This document shows, piece by piece, positions 7,028 to 15,210 of a stretch of DNA of 64,000 bases. The DNA is taken from assembly GCF_900184795.1 (NCBI RefSeq), contig NZ_FXXN01000023.1, positions 205,055 through 269,054 of the forward strand, in the 5' to 3' direction. Source of the stretch: Magnetospirillum sp. 15-1 (GTDB lineage Bacteria > Pseudomonadota > Alphaproteobacteria > Rhodospirillales > Magnetospirillaceae). The stretch's first letter is position 1. Each line of letters begins with the position of its first letter. The translations under genes and the position numbers were made by a program. A model generated the notes under the pieces. That model did no database searches. It was given only the letters and a program-made list of their open reading frames with translations, and was not told the origin of the DNA.

Positions 7028-8767
7028 TCACTCCGCTGCCGTATCGATGCGCAGCTGGTTGTAGGCGTCGCGCTCGTCGTCGCCGACCGGCACGATGTAG
7101 GGATCGACGGGGCGCTTGAAGAGCTCCGGCTTGCCGTCGGCGCCCTTCCTGACCTCCACGAAGCAGAACCACTCGGCATCGTTCCGGAATTCATGGTCGG
7201 TGCGGTAGTGATAGAGGCCCCAGCGGCTCTCGGTGCGATAGAGCGAGGCGTGGGCGGCCAGCTCGGCGCAATCGACGATGGCGTAGATCTCGAGCGCCCG
7301 CATCAGTTCGTGGGGATTGTTGGCCTTGAGGCGCTTGAGGTCTTCGCGGATCTCGGCGAAGCGGGCAAGGCCGATCTCCATCTTGCGCGTCACCTTGGGC
7401 GGCTGCAGGTAGTCGTTGACCATGCGGCGCAGCTTGTACTCCACCTGGGCGGGCTCCAGCCCGTCGGCGCGCAGCAGCGGTGCGAAGACCCTTTCGCGCT
7501 CGGTCTCCACCTGCGCCTCGTCCAGAGCCGGCAGTTCCAGACCCACCACGTAATCCGCCGCGTCCTGGCCGGCGATCATGCCGAACACCATGGCGCCCAG
7601 CATGTAGTTATGGGCCACGTTGCACAGATCACCGGCGGCGTAGAGGCCGGGCACCGTGGTCCGCGCATTCTCGTCCACCCAGACGCCGGATGCCGAATGA
7701 CCGCCGCACAGCCCGATCTCCGAGATATGCATCTCCACCAGATCGCGGCGGTAATCGGTGTGGCGGCCCTGATGGAACAGACCGCGTGTCGGGCGCTCGG
7801 TGATGTGGAGCACGTTTTCGATCTTCCTGACCGTCTCGTCGGCCAGATGGTCGAGCTTGAGAAAGACCGGCCCGTTGCCGCTTTCCAATTCGCGCCAGAA
7901 TTCCAGCATCATCTGGCCCGACCAGTAGTCGCTCTTGATGAAACGCTCGCCCTTGGCATTGACGGTGAAGCCGCCGAACGGGCCGGTGACGTAGGCGCAG
8001 GCCGGGCCGTTGTAATCCTTGATCAGCGGATTGATCTGGAAGCACTCCAGCCCCGACAACTCGGCACCGGCGTGATAGGCCATGGAATAGCCGTCGCCGG
8101 CATTGCACGGATTCTCATAGGTGCCGAACAGATAGCCCGAGGACGGCAAGCCCAGCCGCCCCGCCGCCCCGGTGCACAGCACCACGGCACGCGCGCGGAT
8201 CACCACGAACTCGCCCGAGCGGGAATCCAGCGCCATGGCGCCGGCGATACGGCCATCGGGCGCGGTCAGCAGCCGGGTGGTGATCAGGCGGTTGCTGACC
8301 TCGATGCCCAGCTTCTTGATCTGCTTGAAGATCACCTTCTTGATGGCATAGCCCTCGGGCATGGGCAGAACGTAGGAGCCCATGTGGTGCACCTTCTTGA
8401 CCGCGTAATCGCCGGTCTCGTCCTTCTCGAACTTGACGCCCCAGGAATCCAGCTCGCGGATCATCGCCTCGGAGCGGGTGGCATAGGCCCAGATGGTCTT
8501 CTGGTTGACGATGCCGTCATTGGCGATGGTGATTTCCTTGACGTATTGCTCGGGGGTGGCGTGGCCCTCGATGACGGCGTTATTGACGCTGTCCATGCCT
8601 TCGGCGATGGCTCCGGCCCGCTTGACGTTGGCCTTGTCCAGCAGCAGCACCCGAAGCGCCGGGTTCTTTTCCTTGGCCTTGATGGCGGCCAGCGGCCCGG
8701 CGGTGCCGCCGCCGATCACCAGGATATCGGTCTCCATCTGGCGGGTCTGGATCTCAGTCTGTGGCAT
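7028..8767 (-). CDS. AprA/fumarate-reductase-family flavoprotein
   Basis: A 579-residue FAD enzyme. The Rossmann fold begins with ILVIGGGTAGPLAAIKA, and the distal FAD site is TTVPGLYAAGDLCNVAHNY. The C-terminal domain (TESRWGLYHYRTD, EWFCFVEV, FKRPV) is like the alpha subunit of dissimilatory adenylylsulfate reductase, not succinate dehydrogenase. True AprA is longer, and no sat, aprM or dsr gene is near, so AMP/APS chemistry should not be assumed. The start ATG at 8767 is preceded by GGAG; an upstream in-frame extension has no coding character. First gene of the redox operon and divergent from a sulfonate-type transporter, so its substrate is probably the imported sulfur compound (inference). 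Confidence 0.8.
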   Translation of the reverse strand: MPQTEIQTRQMETDILVIGGGTAGPLAAIKAKEKNPALRVLLLDKANVKRAGAIAEGMDSVNNAVIEGHATPEQYVKEITIANDGIVNQKTIWAYATRSEAMIRELDSWGVKFEKDETGDYAVKKVHHMGSYVLPMPEGYAIKKVIFKQIKKLGIEVSNRLITTRLLTAPDGRIAGAMALDSRSGEFVVIRARAVVLCTGAAGRLGLPSSGYLFGTYENPCNAGDGYSMAYHAGAELSGLECFQINPLIKDYNGPACAYVTGPFGGFTVNAKGERFIKSDYWSGQMMLEFWRELESGNGPVFLKLDHLADETVRKIENVLHITERPTRGLFHQGRHTDYRRDLVEMHISEIGLCGGHSASGVWVDENARTTVPGLYAAGDLCNVAHNYMLGAMVFGMIAGQDAADYVVGLELPALDEAQVETERERVFAPLLRADGLEPAQVEYKLRRMVNDYLQPPKVTRKMEIGLARFAEIREDLKRLKANNPHELMRALEIYAIVDCAELAAHASLYRTESRWGLYHYRTDHEFRNDAEWFCFVEVRKGADGKPELFKRPVDPYIVPVGDDERDAYNQLRIDTAAE

Positions 8768-8975
8768 GGAGCACTCCTCGAATGGGGCGGGTCTTGACCT
8801 CACCTTGCCCGAGCGTCCGGCCGGCGTTGAGCAACTAATTGCCCAGGAATTCCACATCGTGCGGATGGACAACTACTGGCATAGAATATTAATCTTGTAG
8901 ATTTTAGATTGACTCATCACCCGAGCTTCGAGCAACGTCGGGGGAACGCAATTCCTCCCGCAGGAGACAGGGGAT
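8768..8975. promoter_or_regulatory. Divergent promoter region of redox and transport operons
   Basis: These 208 bases separate the start codons of the divergent flavoprotein and binding-protein genes. The centre (about 8875-8915) is distinctly AT-rich for this genome (ATAGAATATTAATCTTG and following), as expected for two back-to-back promoters. I could not single out convincing -35/-10 pairs or a clear Crp-type palindrome. A good ribosome binding site, CAGGAGACAGG, precedes the 8976 ATG. Confidence 0.45.
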
Positions 8976-10346
8976 ATGAGCCTTCGCACCGCCCTCCTCA
9001 CCGGCACCGCCATCCTGGCCCTGACCAATCAGGCCCAGGCGGAAGCCATCCGCATCGGGGTCGGGCACCAGAGCATGTGCACCGACACCTATTCGGCCGG
9101 CATCATCGTCAAGGAACTGAAGCTGCTGGAAAAGCACCTGCCCAAGGACGGCAAGTACAAGGACGCCCAGTACGAACTGGCATGGAACGACTACACGTCG
9201 GGACCGCCGATCACCAACATGATGCTGGCCAACAAGCTGGATTTCGGCGTGATGGGCGACTATCCGCTGATCGTCAACGGCGCCAAGTTCCAGCAGACCG
9301 AATCCCTGCGCAGCCTCTATATCGCCGGCACCGGTTACAATCTGAAGGGCAGCGGCAATTCGGTCGTGGTGCCGGTGGAATCCGATATCTACAGCTTCGA
9401 GCAGTTGAAGGGCCGCAGCATCTCGACCCCGGTGGGCAGCGCCGCCTGGGGAACCCTGCTGAAGGCGTTGCAGGACAACGGCATCAAGCCGGACGAGATC
9501 ACGCTGAAGGACCAGAGCCCGCCGGTGGGCGCCGCCAACATCGCCCAGAAGAAGATCGACGCCCATGCCGATTTCTGCCCGTGGTCCGAGCTGATGGAAT
9601 ATCGCGGCACCGGCCGTAAGATCTACGACGGCAGCGAGGCCGGCATCCCCTATCTCCACGGCGTGGTGGTCCGCAAGGATTTCTCCGAGAAATATCCGGA
9701 AGTGGTGGTCGCCTTCCTCAAGGCGGTGATCGAGGCCGGCAAGTGGGTCGAGGAGGACCCGGTGCGCGCCGCCGAATCCCTGGAAAAGTGGACCGGCATC
9801 GAGAAGGAGGTGCAGTACCTGTATTTCTCGCGCGGCGGCCACCTGACGCTTGACCCGACCATCAAGGCCAAGTGGGTCGAGACGCTGAAATACGATCACG
9901 GCATCCTGGCCAAGGAGCGCCAGATTCCGCCCCTGGATTTCACGGCCTGGATCAATGACGGCTTCATCCGGCAGGCGTTCAAGGAATTGGACCTGGACTA
10001 CGACCGCCAGGCGGCGGCCCTGGTCGATCCGGCCAGTCGCAAGCACCAGTTGCTGCCCGAGTTGTGGCACCCCCGCGACGGCCTCAAATCGTTCATCAGC
10101 AACGCCGATCTGCTGAAGAGCGCCGCCGAGTTCGCCGCTTCGGGCCAGAAGGTCAACGCCACCTATGTCTATGACGAGGTGACGGGGCTGAAGCTGCTGG
10201 GCAAGGTCGCCTTCTACGTCCAGGGCAAGGACGGCGCCGTCGGCAGCTTCCTGCGCAAGGCCGACGCCGAGCAGGCGGCCAGGCAGCGGGGCGGCACCGT
10301 GCTGGCCTACGCCGACGCCCTGGCCGCCGCCGCTCCGAAGCCGTGA
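8976..10346 (+). CDS. SsuA/TauA-type binding protein fused to NosL-like domain
   Basis: A 456-residue exported protein. Residues 1-22 are a signal peptide ending in QAQAEA. Residues about 25-330 are a periplasmic binding protein of the nitrate/sulfonate/taurine class (IRIGVGHQSMC..., then NKLDFGVMGDYPLI and STPVGSAAWGTLLKAL). The last roughly 100 residues match NosL: GLKSFISNADLLKSAAEF, then ATYVYDEVTG, then VAFYVQGKDGAVGSFL and EQAARQRGGTVLAYADAL. The NosL copper-binding cysteine motif is missing. Such a fusion is unusual and ties the transporter to the NosR-like membrane protein of the divergent operon. It overlaps the permease start by GTGA. Ligand unknown; a sulfur-containing anion is inferred from context. 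Confidence 0.8.
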   Translation: MSLRTALLTGTAILALTNQAQAEAIRIGVGHQSMCTDTYSAGIIVKELKLLEKHLPKDGKYKDAQYELAWNDYTSGPPITNMMLANKLDFGVMGDYPLIVNGAKFQQTESLRSLYIAGTGYNLKGSGNSVVVPVESDIYSFEQLKGRSISTPVGSAAWGTLLKALQDNGIKPDEITLKDQSPPVGAANIAQKKIDAHADFCPWSELMEYRGTGRKIYDGSEAGIPYLHGVVVRKDFSEKYPEVVVAFLKAVIEAGKWVEEDPVRAAESLEKWTGIEKEVQYLYFSRGGHLTLDPTIKAKWVETLKYDHGILAKERQIPPLDFTAWINDGFIRQAFKELDLDYDRQAAALVDPASRKHQLLPELWHPRDGLKSFISNADLLKSAAEFAASGQKVNATYVYDEVTGLKLLGKVAFYVQGKDGAVGSFLRKADAEQAARQRGGTVLAYADALAAAAPKP

Positions 10347-11152
10347 CGGACAGCGAGGCCACGATGCCGAAATTCCCGCCCATCGTGGCTCCCGGCCGCA
10401 CCACGATCCGCATCCTTGCCATTCTTGCCGCTATCGGGTTATGGCACCTGGGCTCGGTCAACCATCTGTCCTTCGGCCTCTCCTTCGAGAATGTTCCCTC
10501 GCCGGTCCGGGTCGCCGCCGAAATCGTCGATCTGGCTGCCGGCCGGGATATCTGGTCCCACCTGCTGATCAGCGTCCAGCGCGTGGCCCTCAGTTTCGTC
10601 CTGGCCGCCATCCTTGGTATCGCCGCCGGGCTGGTCATGGGACGCTACCGGATCGCCCGCGACATCCTGATCCCCTATATCGAGATCCTCCGCCCCATTC
10701 CGGCGGTGGCCTGGATTCCACTGGCGATCCTGATGTGGCCGACCGAGGAATCCAGCATCTTGTTCATCACCTTCCTGGGCGCGCTGTTTCCCATCGTGCT
10801 CAACACCATCCACGGCGTCGAGCAGACCCAGGCCATCCTGGTCCGGGCCGCCCGATCACTGGGAGCGCGGGAAGTGGACATCTTCCGCCATGTGGTGCTG
10901 CCCGGCGCCCTGCCCTCCATCGCCACCGGCTTGGCCATCGGCATGGGGGTGTCGTGGTTCTCGCTGCTGGCCGGCGAAATCATCAGCGGCCAGTACGGTA
11001 TCGGCTACTTCACCTGGGTGTCCTACAGCCTGGTCCAGTACCCCCGCATCATCGTCGGCATGCTGGCCATCGGCGGGCTGGGAACATTATCCACCTGGCT
11101 GGTCCGCCGGGCGACCGCCCCGCTGCTGACATGGCAGGCGGGAGGTCGCTGA
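10343..11152 (+). CDS. ABC transporter permease, SsuC/TauC type
   Basis: A 269-residue inner-membrane permease of the nitrate/sulfonate/taurine family. It has about six hydrophobic segments and the cytoplasmic EAA loop that contacts the ATPase (VRAARSLGAREVDIFRHVVLPGALPSIATGL). The GTG at 10343 overlaps the stop of the binding-protein gene; an ATG at 10364 is an alternative start and would remove seven residues. The conserved ILRPIPAVAWIPLAILMW segment is typical of SsuC. Works with the binding protein before it and the ATPase at 11732. Confidence 0.9.
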   Translation: MTDSEATMPKFPPIVAPGRTTIRILAILAAIGLWHLGSVNHLSFGLSFENVPSPVRVAAEIVDLAAGRDIWSHLLISVQRVALSFVLAAILGIAAGLVMGRYRIARDILIPYIEILRPIPAVAWIPLAILMWPTEESSILFITFLGALFPIVLNTIHGVEQTQAILVRAARSLGAREVDIFRHVVLPGALPSIATGLAIGMGVSWFSLLAGEIISGQYGIGYFTWVSYSLVQYPRIIVGMLAIGGLGTLSTWLVRRATAPLLTWQAGGR

Positions 11153-11153
11153 G

Positions 11154-11735
11154 ATGGCCGCCCGCATCCTTCGCCATGCGCTGTTGCTGATCCTGGCCTA
11201 TTACGGCCTGTTGCTGGCGGGCGCCGTGCTGCGCTTCGAGGCCTTGCCCGATTACGCCCGGTTCTATCCCTGGGCCGAGAACATCCGCGGCATCCTGACC
11301 GGCACGCCATCGTGGCGCGACGCCCTGCTCATCGCCCTGGACGAGCCGCTGTTCGAGACCGGCCGCACCCTGCCGGATTACACCATCGCCGAATGGAGCC
11401 TGACCATCGTCCCCGACAAACTGGCGGCCATCGCCGCCGTCGCGACGCTGCTGGCGATCCACTGGCATCTGGCCCGCCGCTCCTGCCGTTTGGGCGCGGC
11501 GGCCCTCAGCGGTGCCGGTTCCGTGGCCTCGGCCCTGACCTCGGCGACCCTGGGGTGGACGGTATGCTGCTCCACCCCCTCCTGGGTGGTGATCCTCGCC
11601 ATGCTCGGCCTGTGGGCTCCCACCGCCATGGCCGTGGAATCCTACGGCCCCCCGATCACCATTGCCGGGCTGGTCCTGCTGGGCGCCGGAGTGGTCCTGC
11701 AGGTCCGCGCCAACCGTGGAGACGCACAAGCATGA
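11154..11735 (+). CDS. Unrecognised membrane protein in transporter operon
   Basis: A 193-residue protein with about five hydrophobic segments (near residues 8-28, 78-95, 107-130, 136-155 and 165-182) and a periplasmic-looking loop of roughly 50 residues after the first. One segment contains a paired cysteine motif, GWTVCCSTPSW, which might bind a metal, heme or thiol. It lies between permease (one-base gap) and ATPase (ATGA-type overlap) genes, so it is almost certainly made with the transporter. It is not a permease: no EAA loop is seen. I do not recognise the family. Confidence 0.6.
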   Translation: MAARILRHALLLILAYYGLLLAGAVLRFEALPDYARFYPWAENIRGILTGTPSWRDALLIALDEPLFETGRTLPDYTIAEWSLTIVPDKLAAIAAVATLLAIHWHLARRSCRLGAAALSGAGSVASALTSATLGWTVCCSTPSWVVILAMLGLWAPTAMAVESYGPPITIAGLVLLGAGVVLQVRANRGDAQA

Positions 11736-12553
11736 ACGCCCTGCCCAACCGCCGCAGCCTGACCGTCACACGTGGCCGGGTGGACGTCCAGCGTCTGTCG
11801 GTCAGCTTCGGCGACCACCCCGCCGTGGAGGATTTCTCCATCGAGATCGAACCGGGCGAGTTCGTCTGCCTGCTGGGGCCGTCAGGCTGCGGCAAATCGA
11901 CGGTGCTCAATGCGGTGGCGGGCTTCCTGAGGCCGGTGCACGGCCGGGTGGCGGTGGACGGCGACCAGGTCGACAGACCGGGGCCTGAACGCGGCATGGT
12001 GTTCCAGCAGCATTCGCTGTTTCCCTGGAAGACCGTGCTGGAAAACGTCGCCTTCGGGCCGCGCATGCAGGGCAGGACCCGCGCCGAGGCCCGGGAACTG
12101 GCCAAGGAATACCTGGACCTGGTCGGTCTGGGCGGGTCCGCCGGCCGCTATCCCGCCACACTCTCGGGAGGCATGCAGCAGCGGGTCGGCATCGCCCGCG
12201 CCCTGGTCAACCATCCCAGCGTGCTGCTGATGGACGAGCCGTTCGGAGCCCTGGATGCCCAGACGCGGGCCATCATGCAGGAAAGCCTGCTGCGCCTGTG
12301 GGGCCAAACCGGCAACACCGTGCTGTTCGTTACCCACGATATCGACGAAGCGCTGTTCCTGGCCGACCGGGTGGTGGTGATGAGCGCCGCGCCGGGGCGG
12401 GTTCTGCTCGACCTGCGCCTCGACCTGCCCCGGCCCCGGCCGGAAGACGTCTTCGCCTCCCCCCAATTCGCCGACTACAAGCGCCAATGCCTGAAACTGA
12501 TCAGACAGGAAAGCCGCCGAGCCTTCGATTTCATCGATGGCGCCGGAATCTGA
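11732..12553 (+). CDS. ABC transporter ATPase, SsuB/TauB type
   Basis: A 273-residue ATP-binding subunit. Walker A is GPSGCGKST, the Q-loop lies in MVFQQHSLFPWKTV, the ABC signature is LSGGMQQR, Walker B is VLLMDEPFGALD and the switch histidine is VTHDIDEA. The last 30 residues extend past the core fold as in many sulfonate/nitrate ATPases. It starts at the ATG at 11732, overlapping the preceding stop. As the only ATPase of this class among two permeases and two binding proteins, it probably energises both transporters. Confidence 0.92.
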   Translation: MNALPNRRSLTVTRGRVDVQRLSVSFGDHPAVEDFSIEIEPGEFVCLLGPSGCGKSTVLNAVAGFLRPVHGRVAVDGDQVDRPGPERGMVFQQHSLFPWKTVLENVAFGPRMQGRTRAEARELAKEYLDLVGLGGSAGRYPATLSGGMQQRVGIARALVNHPSVLLMDEPFGALDAQTRAIMQESLLRLWGQTGNTVLFVTHDIDEALFLADRVVVMSAAPGRVLLDLRLDLPRPRPEDVFASPQFADYKRQCLKLIRQESRRAFDFIDGAGI

Positions 12554-12563
12554 GGAGGACCCC

Positions 12564-13298
12564 ATGGCCACCAATGCCCCAGGCGCCCGCGCCTTGCCCG
12601 CGCCGTCGCTGCACCTGCACGAGGAGGACGGCGCGGCTCTCAGCCCCAACCTGCTGGCCGGGCTAACCGACGAGGAATACGCCCAGGTCCTGGCGGTGTC
12701 CTCGGTCCAGCACCACGCGGCGGGAGCCACGGTGTTCCACCAGGGCGACCACCACGACGGCATCTTCATCATCCTGGCCGGTCAGGTGCGCAGCTACTAC
12801 ACCGGCCCGTCGGGACGCGAGATCACCCTGGCCTACTGGTCACCGGGCAATTTCGTCGGCGGTCCGGAAATCTTCGGCGGCAGTCCGCACATGTGGTCGG
12901 GCCAGGCCATCCGCCCGACCCAGGTCCTGCATGTACGGGGCCGTGAGCTGCGCCAGTTGCTGGACCGGCTGCCCCGCCTCACCCTGGCCCTGGTCGAGGC
13001 CCTGGTCCACAAGGGCAAGGCCTATTCCGCCCTGATCCACATGCTGGGCACCCGCTCGGCCGCCGAACGCCTCGCCCAGTTGCTGTTGCTGATGGCCAAT
13101 CTGGACGGCCGAAGGGTACCCGAAGGCATCGCCATCAGCCGCACCCTGACCCAGGAGGATCTGGCCAAGATGGTCGGCTCCACCCGGCAATGGGTCACCA
13201 CCACCCTGGAACGCTTCCGCGAACAGGGCATGGTGGACGTCACCCCCAGCCGAATCCTCATCCGCGACGAAGAGCGCCTGCGCCGCTTCGCCGGTTAA
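12564..13298 (+). CDS. Crp/Fnr-family transcription regulator
   Basis: A 244-residue regulator with an N-terminal cyclic-nucleotide-binding-type beta roll (residues about 45-150, GATVFHQGDHHDGIFIILAG) and a C-terminal winged helix (LTQEDLAKMVGSTRQWVTTTLERF). It contains no cysteine at all, so it cannot hold an FNR-type Fe-S cluster; the effector is unknown. The ATG at 12564 follows a strong GGAGGA ribosome site ten bases after the ATPase stop. Located inside the transport operon, it probably controls this operon and perhaps the divergent redox operon. No matching binding site was identified. Confidence 0.88.
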   Translation: MATNAPGARALPAPSLHLHEEDGAALSPNLLAGLTDEEYAQVLAVSSVQHHAAGATVFHQGDHHDGIFIILAGQVRSYYTGPSGREITLAYWSPGNFVGGPEIFGGSPHMWSGQAIRPTQVLHVRGRELRQLLDRLPRLTLALVEALVHKGKAYSALIHMLGTRSAAERLAQLLLLMANLDGRRVPEGIAISRTLTQEDLAKMVGSTRQWVTTTLERFREQGMVDVTPSRILIRDEERLRRFAG

Positions 13299-13312
13299 CC
13301 GAGAGAAAGATC

Positions 13313-14467
13313 ATGTCCGTCACCCTGCCTCAGCCCCCCATCTTCGTCATCGGCCCCGAGCGGTCGGGCACCACCCTGGTGATGGCCATGCTCGGCAATC
13401 ATCCCCATATCGCCGTGCCCGAGGTGGCGTGGTTCTATCCCCGCTTCCGGCCCTATGCCCACACCTACGGCGATCTGTCCGTAAAGGCCAACTTCCGCAC
13501 CCTGGTGGAAGAGATGATCTTCGGCCTGAAGACGCCGCTGTGGGACCTGCCGGTCAATCCGCGCGTCATCGTCGATGAACTGGTACAAGCCGCGCCCGAG
13601 CGCAGCTTCGCCGGGGCCTACGCCGCCATTCTGGGGCGCTATGCCGAATATCTGGGCAAGCCGCGCTGGGGCGAGAAGACCCCATACAACCTGTTCTTCG
13701 TGGACCAGATCCTCGAGGACTTCCCCAACGCCCAGTTCGTGGTCATCACCCGTGATGGCCGCGACGCCAGCGCCGATTACCTGGAATCCTCGTTCGGCCC
13801 CACCAATATCCTGGCAGCGGCCGAAATATGGGCGCTCAATCAGCGGACCATCGCGGCGGCCCGCACCAGGGTCTCCGCCACCCAGTGGTTCGATGTGCGC
13901 TACGAAACCCTGGTACGCCAGCCCGAGGCCGAGTTGGAGCGCATCGCCGCCTTCCTGGGTGTCGAGTACAGCCCGGCCTTCCTGGAGTTCCACACCACCG
14001 CCATCGCCCAGGCGCGCGGCGCCCAGCGCGACCATGCGCCGCTGGGCCACCCGGTCAGCGACCGCTATATCGGCATCCACAAGACCCTGCTGTCGCTCCG
14101 CGACCAGCGCATCTTCGCCCATGTGGCCGGCAAGGAGCTGACCGAGGCCGGCTACGAGGTGGATGTCGAGCCGTTGCAGCCCACCGAGGCCGAAATTCGC
14201 CGCTGGCGGGACTACGACGCCCGCATCCGTGCCGCCACCCTGGACAGCGAGGACGGCCACATCGTTTATGAAAGCTACAACGACTGGCTGGTGGACCAGC
14301 GCGAGGCGCGCCGCCGCGCCGGGGTATGGTCGGAGCATCCGGCGCCGCCCCCCTTCCCCATCGCCACCCCCCACGAGGAACTGGTCCAGGGTTTCCGCGC
14401 CTGGCGACACTGGAAGGAGACGTTCGGTGTCAAGCGCCGCTATACGTCGAGCCGCCCGGTTCTCTAG
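13313..14467 (+). CDS. Sulfotransferase-family protein
   Basis: A 384-residue soluble protein with the PAPS 5'-phosphosulfate loop at the N-terminus (IGPERSGTTLVMAMLG) and the 3'-phosphate element ITRDGRDASADYLESS near residue 145. Sulfotransferases move a sulfonate group from PAPS to hydroxyl or amine acceptors; a family member in the middle of a sulfur-compound transport operon is unexpected. The last 41 bases overlap the next permease gene, which shows tight coupling. Its acceptor cannot be told from the sequence. Alternatively it may act as a PAPS-binding or desulfating protein, but nothing seen favours that. Confidence 0.85.
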   Translation: MSVTLPQPPIFVIGPERSGTTLVMAMLGNHPHIAVPEVAWFYPRFRPYAHTYGDLSVKANFRTLVEEMIFGLKTPLWDLPVNPRVIVDELVQAAPERSFAGAYAAILGRYAEYLGKPRWGEKTPYNLFFVDQILEDFPNAQFVVITRDGRDASADYLESSFGPTNILAAAEIWALNQRTIAAARTRVSATQWFDVRYETLVRQPEAELERIAAFLGVEYSPAFLEFHTTAIAQARGAQRDHAPLGHPVSDRYIGIHKTLLSLRDQRIFAHVAGKELTEAGYEVDVEPLQPTEAEIRRWRDYDARIRAATLDSEDGHIVYESYNDWLVDQREARRRAGVWSEHPAPPPFPIATPHEELVQGFRAWRHWKETFGVKRRYTSSRPVL

Positions 14468-15209
14468 CGACCTGGGCGCCGCGCTGGGCGGCCTGGGGCT
14501 GCTGGTCGGCCTGTGGGCGGCGGCGGCGGCGGGACTGGGCAATCCGGTCCTGCTGCCCAGCCCATGGGAAGTGGCCGGCGTCGCGGGTGAAGTGGCGTTC
14601 TCCCCCGCCTTCATCCGCGATCTGGGGGCATCCCTGCGGCGGGTCCTGGGCGGCTATGCCCTGGCATCGGTGGCGGCGGTTCCACTGGCGCTCGCCATGG
14701 CGGCCTGGGGTCCGTTGCGCCGCTCGCTGCTGCCGGTGGTCAGCCTGTTGCGGCCCATCCCGCCCATCGCCTGGATTCCCCTGGCCATCCTGTGGTTCGG
14801 CCTGGGAGACGCGCCCAGCTTCTTCATCACCGCCATCGCCGCCTTCTTTCCCATCTTCCTCAACGCCTTCGCCGGCGGCCTGGCGGTGAGCCGCCGCCAT
14901 CTGGATGCCGCCCGCTGCCTGGGAGCCAGCCATCGGGCGCTGTTGCTGGAAGTCAGGCTGCCCGCCGCCCTGCCCATGGTGGTCACCGGATTGCGTATCG
15001 GCCTGGGGCAGAGCTGGATGGCGGTGGTCACCGCCGAGCTGATCGCAGCCCAATCCGGGCTGGGCTACATGATCCAGTCCAACCGTCTGACGCTACAGAC
15101 CGCCCATGTGCTGGTGGGCATGACCACCATCGGGACGCTGGGCGCCCTGATGACCTGGGCCTTCACCCTGGCGGAAAGCCGCCTTCTCGTCCCCTGGCAG
15201 GAGAAATGA
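14427..15209 (+). CDS. Second SsuC/TauC-type ABC permease
   Basis: A 260-residue inner-membrane permease. The GTG at 14427, inside the end of the sulfotransferase gene, is preferred because AAGGAGA lies seven bases before it; it gives a normal-length N-terminus. Typical elements are PSPWEVAGV, LLRPIPPIAWIPLAILWFGLG and the EAA loop AARCLGASHRALLLEVRLPAALP. Paired with the binding protein encoded one base downstream; no second ATPase is present, so it probably shares the ATPase at 11732. Confidence 0.9.
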   Translation: MSSAAIRRAARFSSDLGAALGGLGLLVGLWAAAAAGLGNPVLLPSPWEVAGVAGEVAFSPAFIRDLGASLRRVLGGYALASVAAVPLALAMAAWGPLRRSLLPVVSLLRPIPPIAWIPLAILWFGLGDAPSFFITAIAAFFPIFLNAFAGGLAVSRRHLDAARCLGASHRALLLEVRLPAALPMVVTGLRIGLGQSWMAVVTAELIAAQSGLGYMIQSNRLTLQTAHVLVGMTTIGTLGALMTWAFTLAESRLLVPWQEK

Positions 15210-15210
15210 C

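Noticed and set aside
6801-8767. A true dissimilatory adenylylsulfate reductase (aprAB)
   Set aside because: Both subunits are shorter than AprAB and no sat, qmo or dsr genes are near; only family resemblance is claimed.
4749-10346. A nitrous-oxide reductase (nos) or periplasmic nitrate reductase operon
   Set aside because: NosR/NapH-like and NosL-like pieces are present, but no NosZ, NosDFY or NapA gene is found anywhere in the window.
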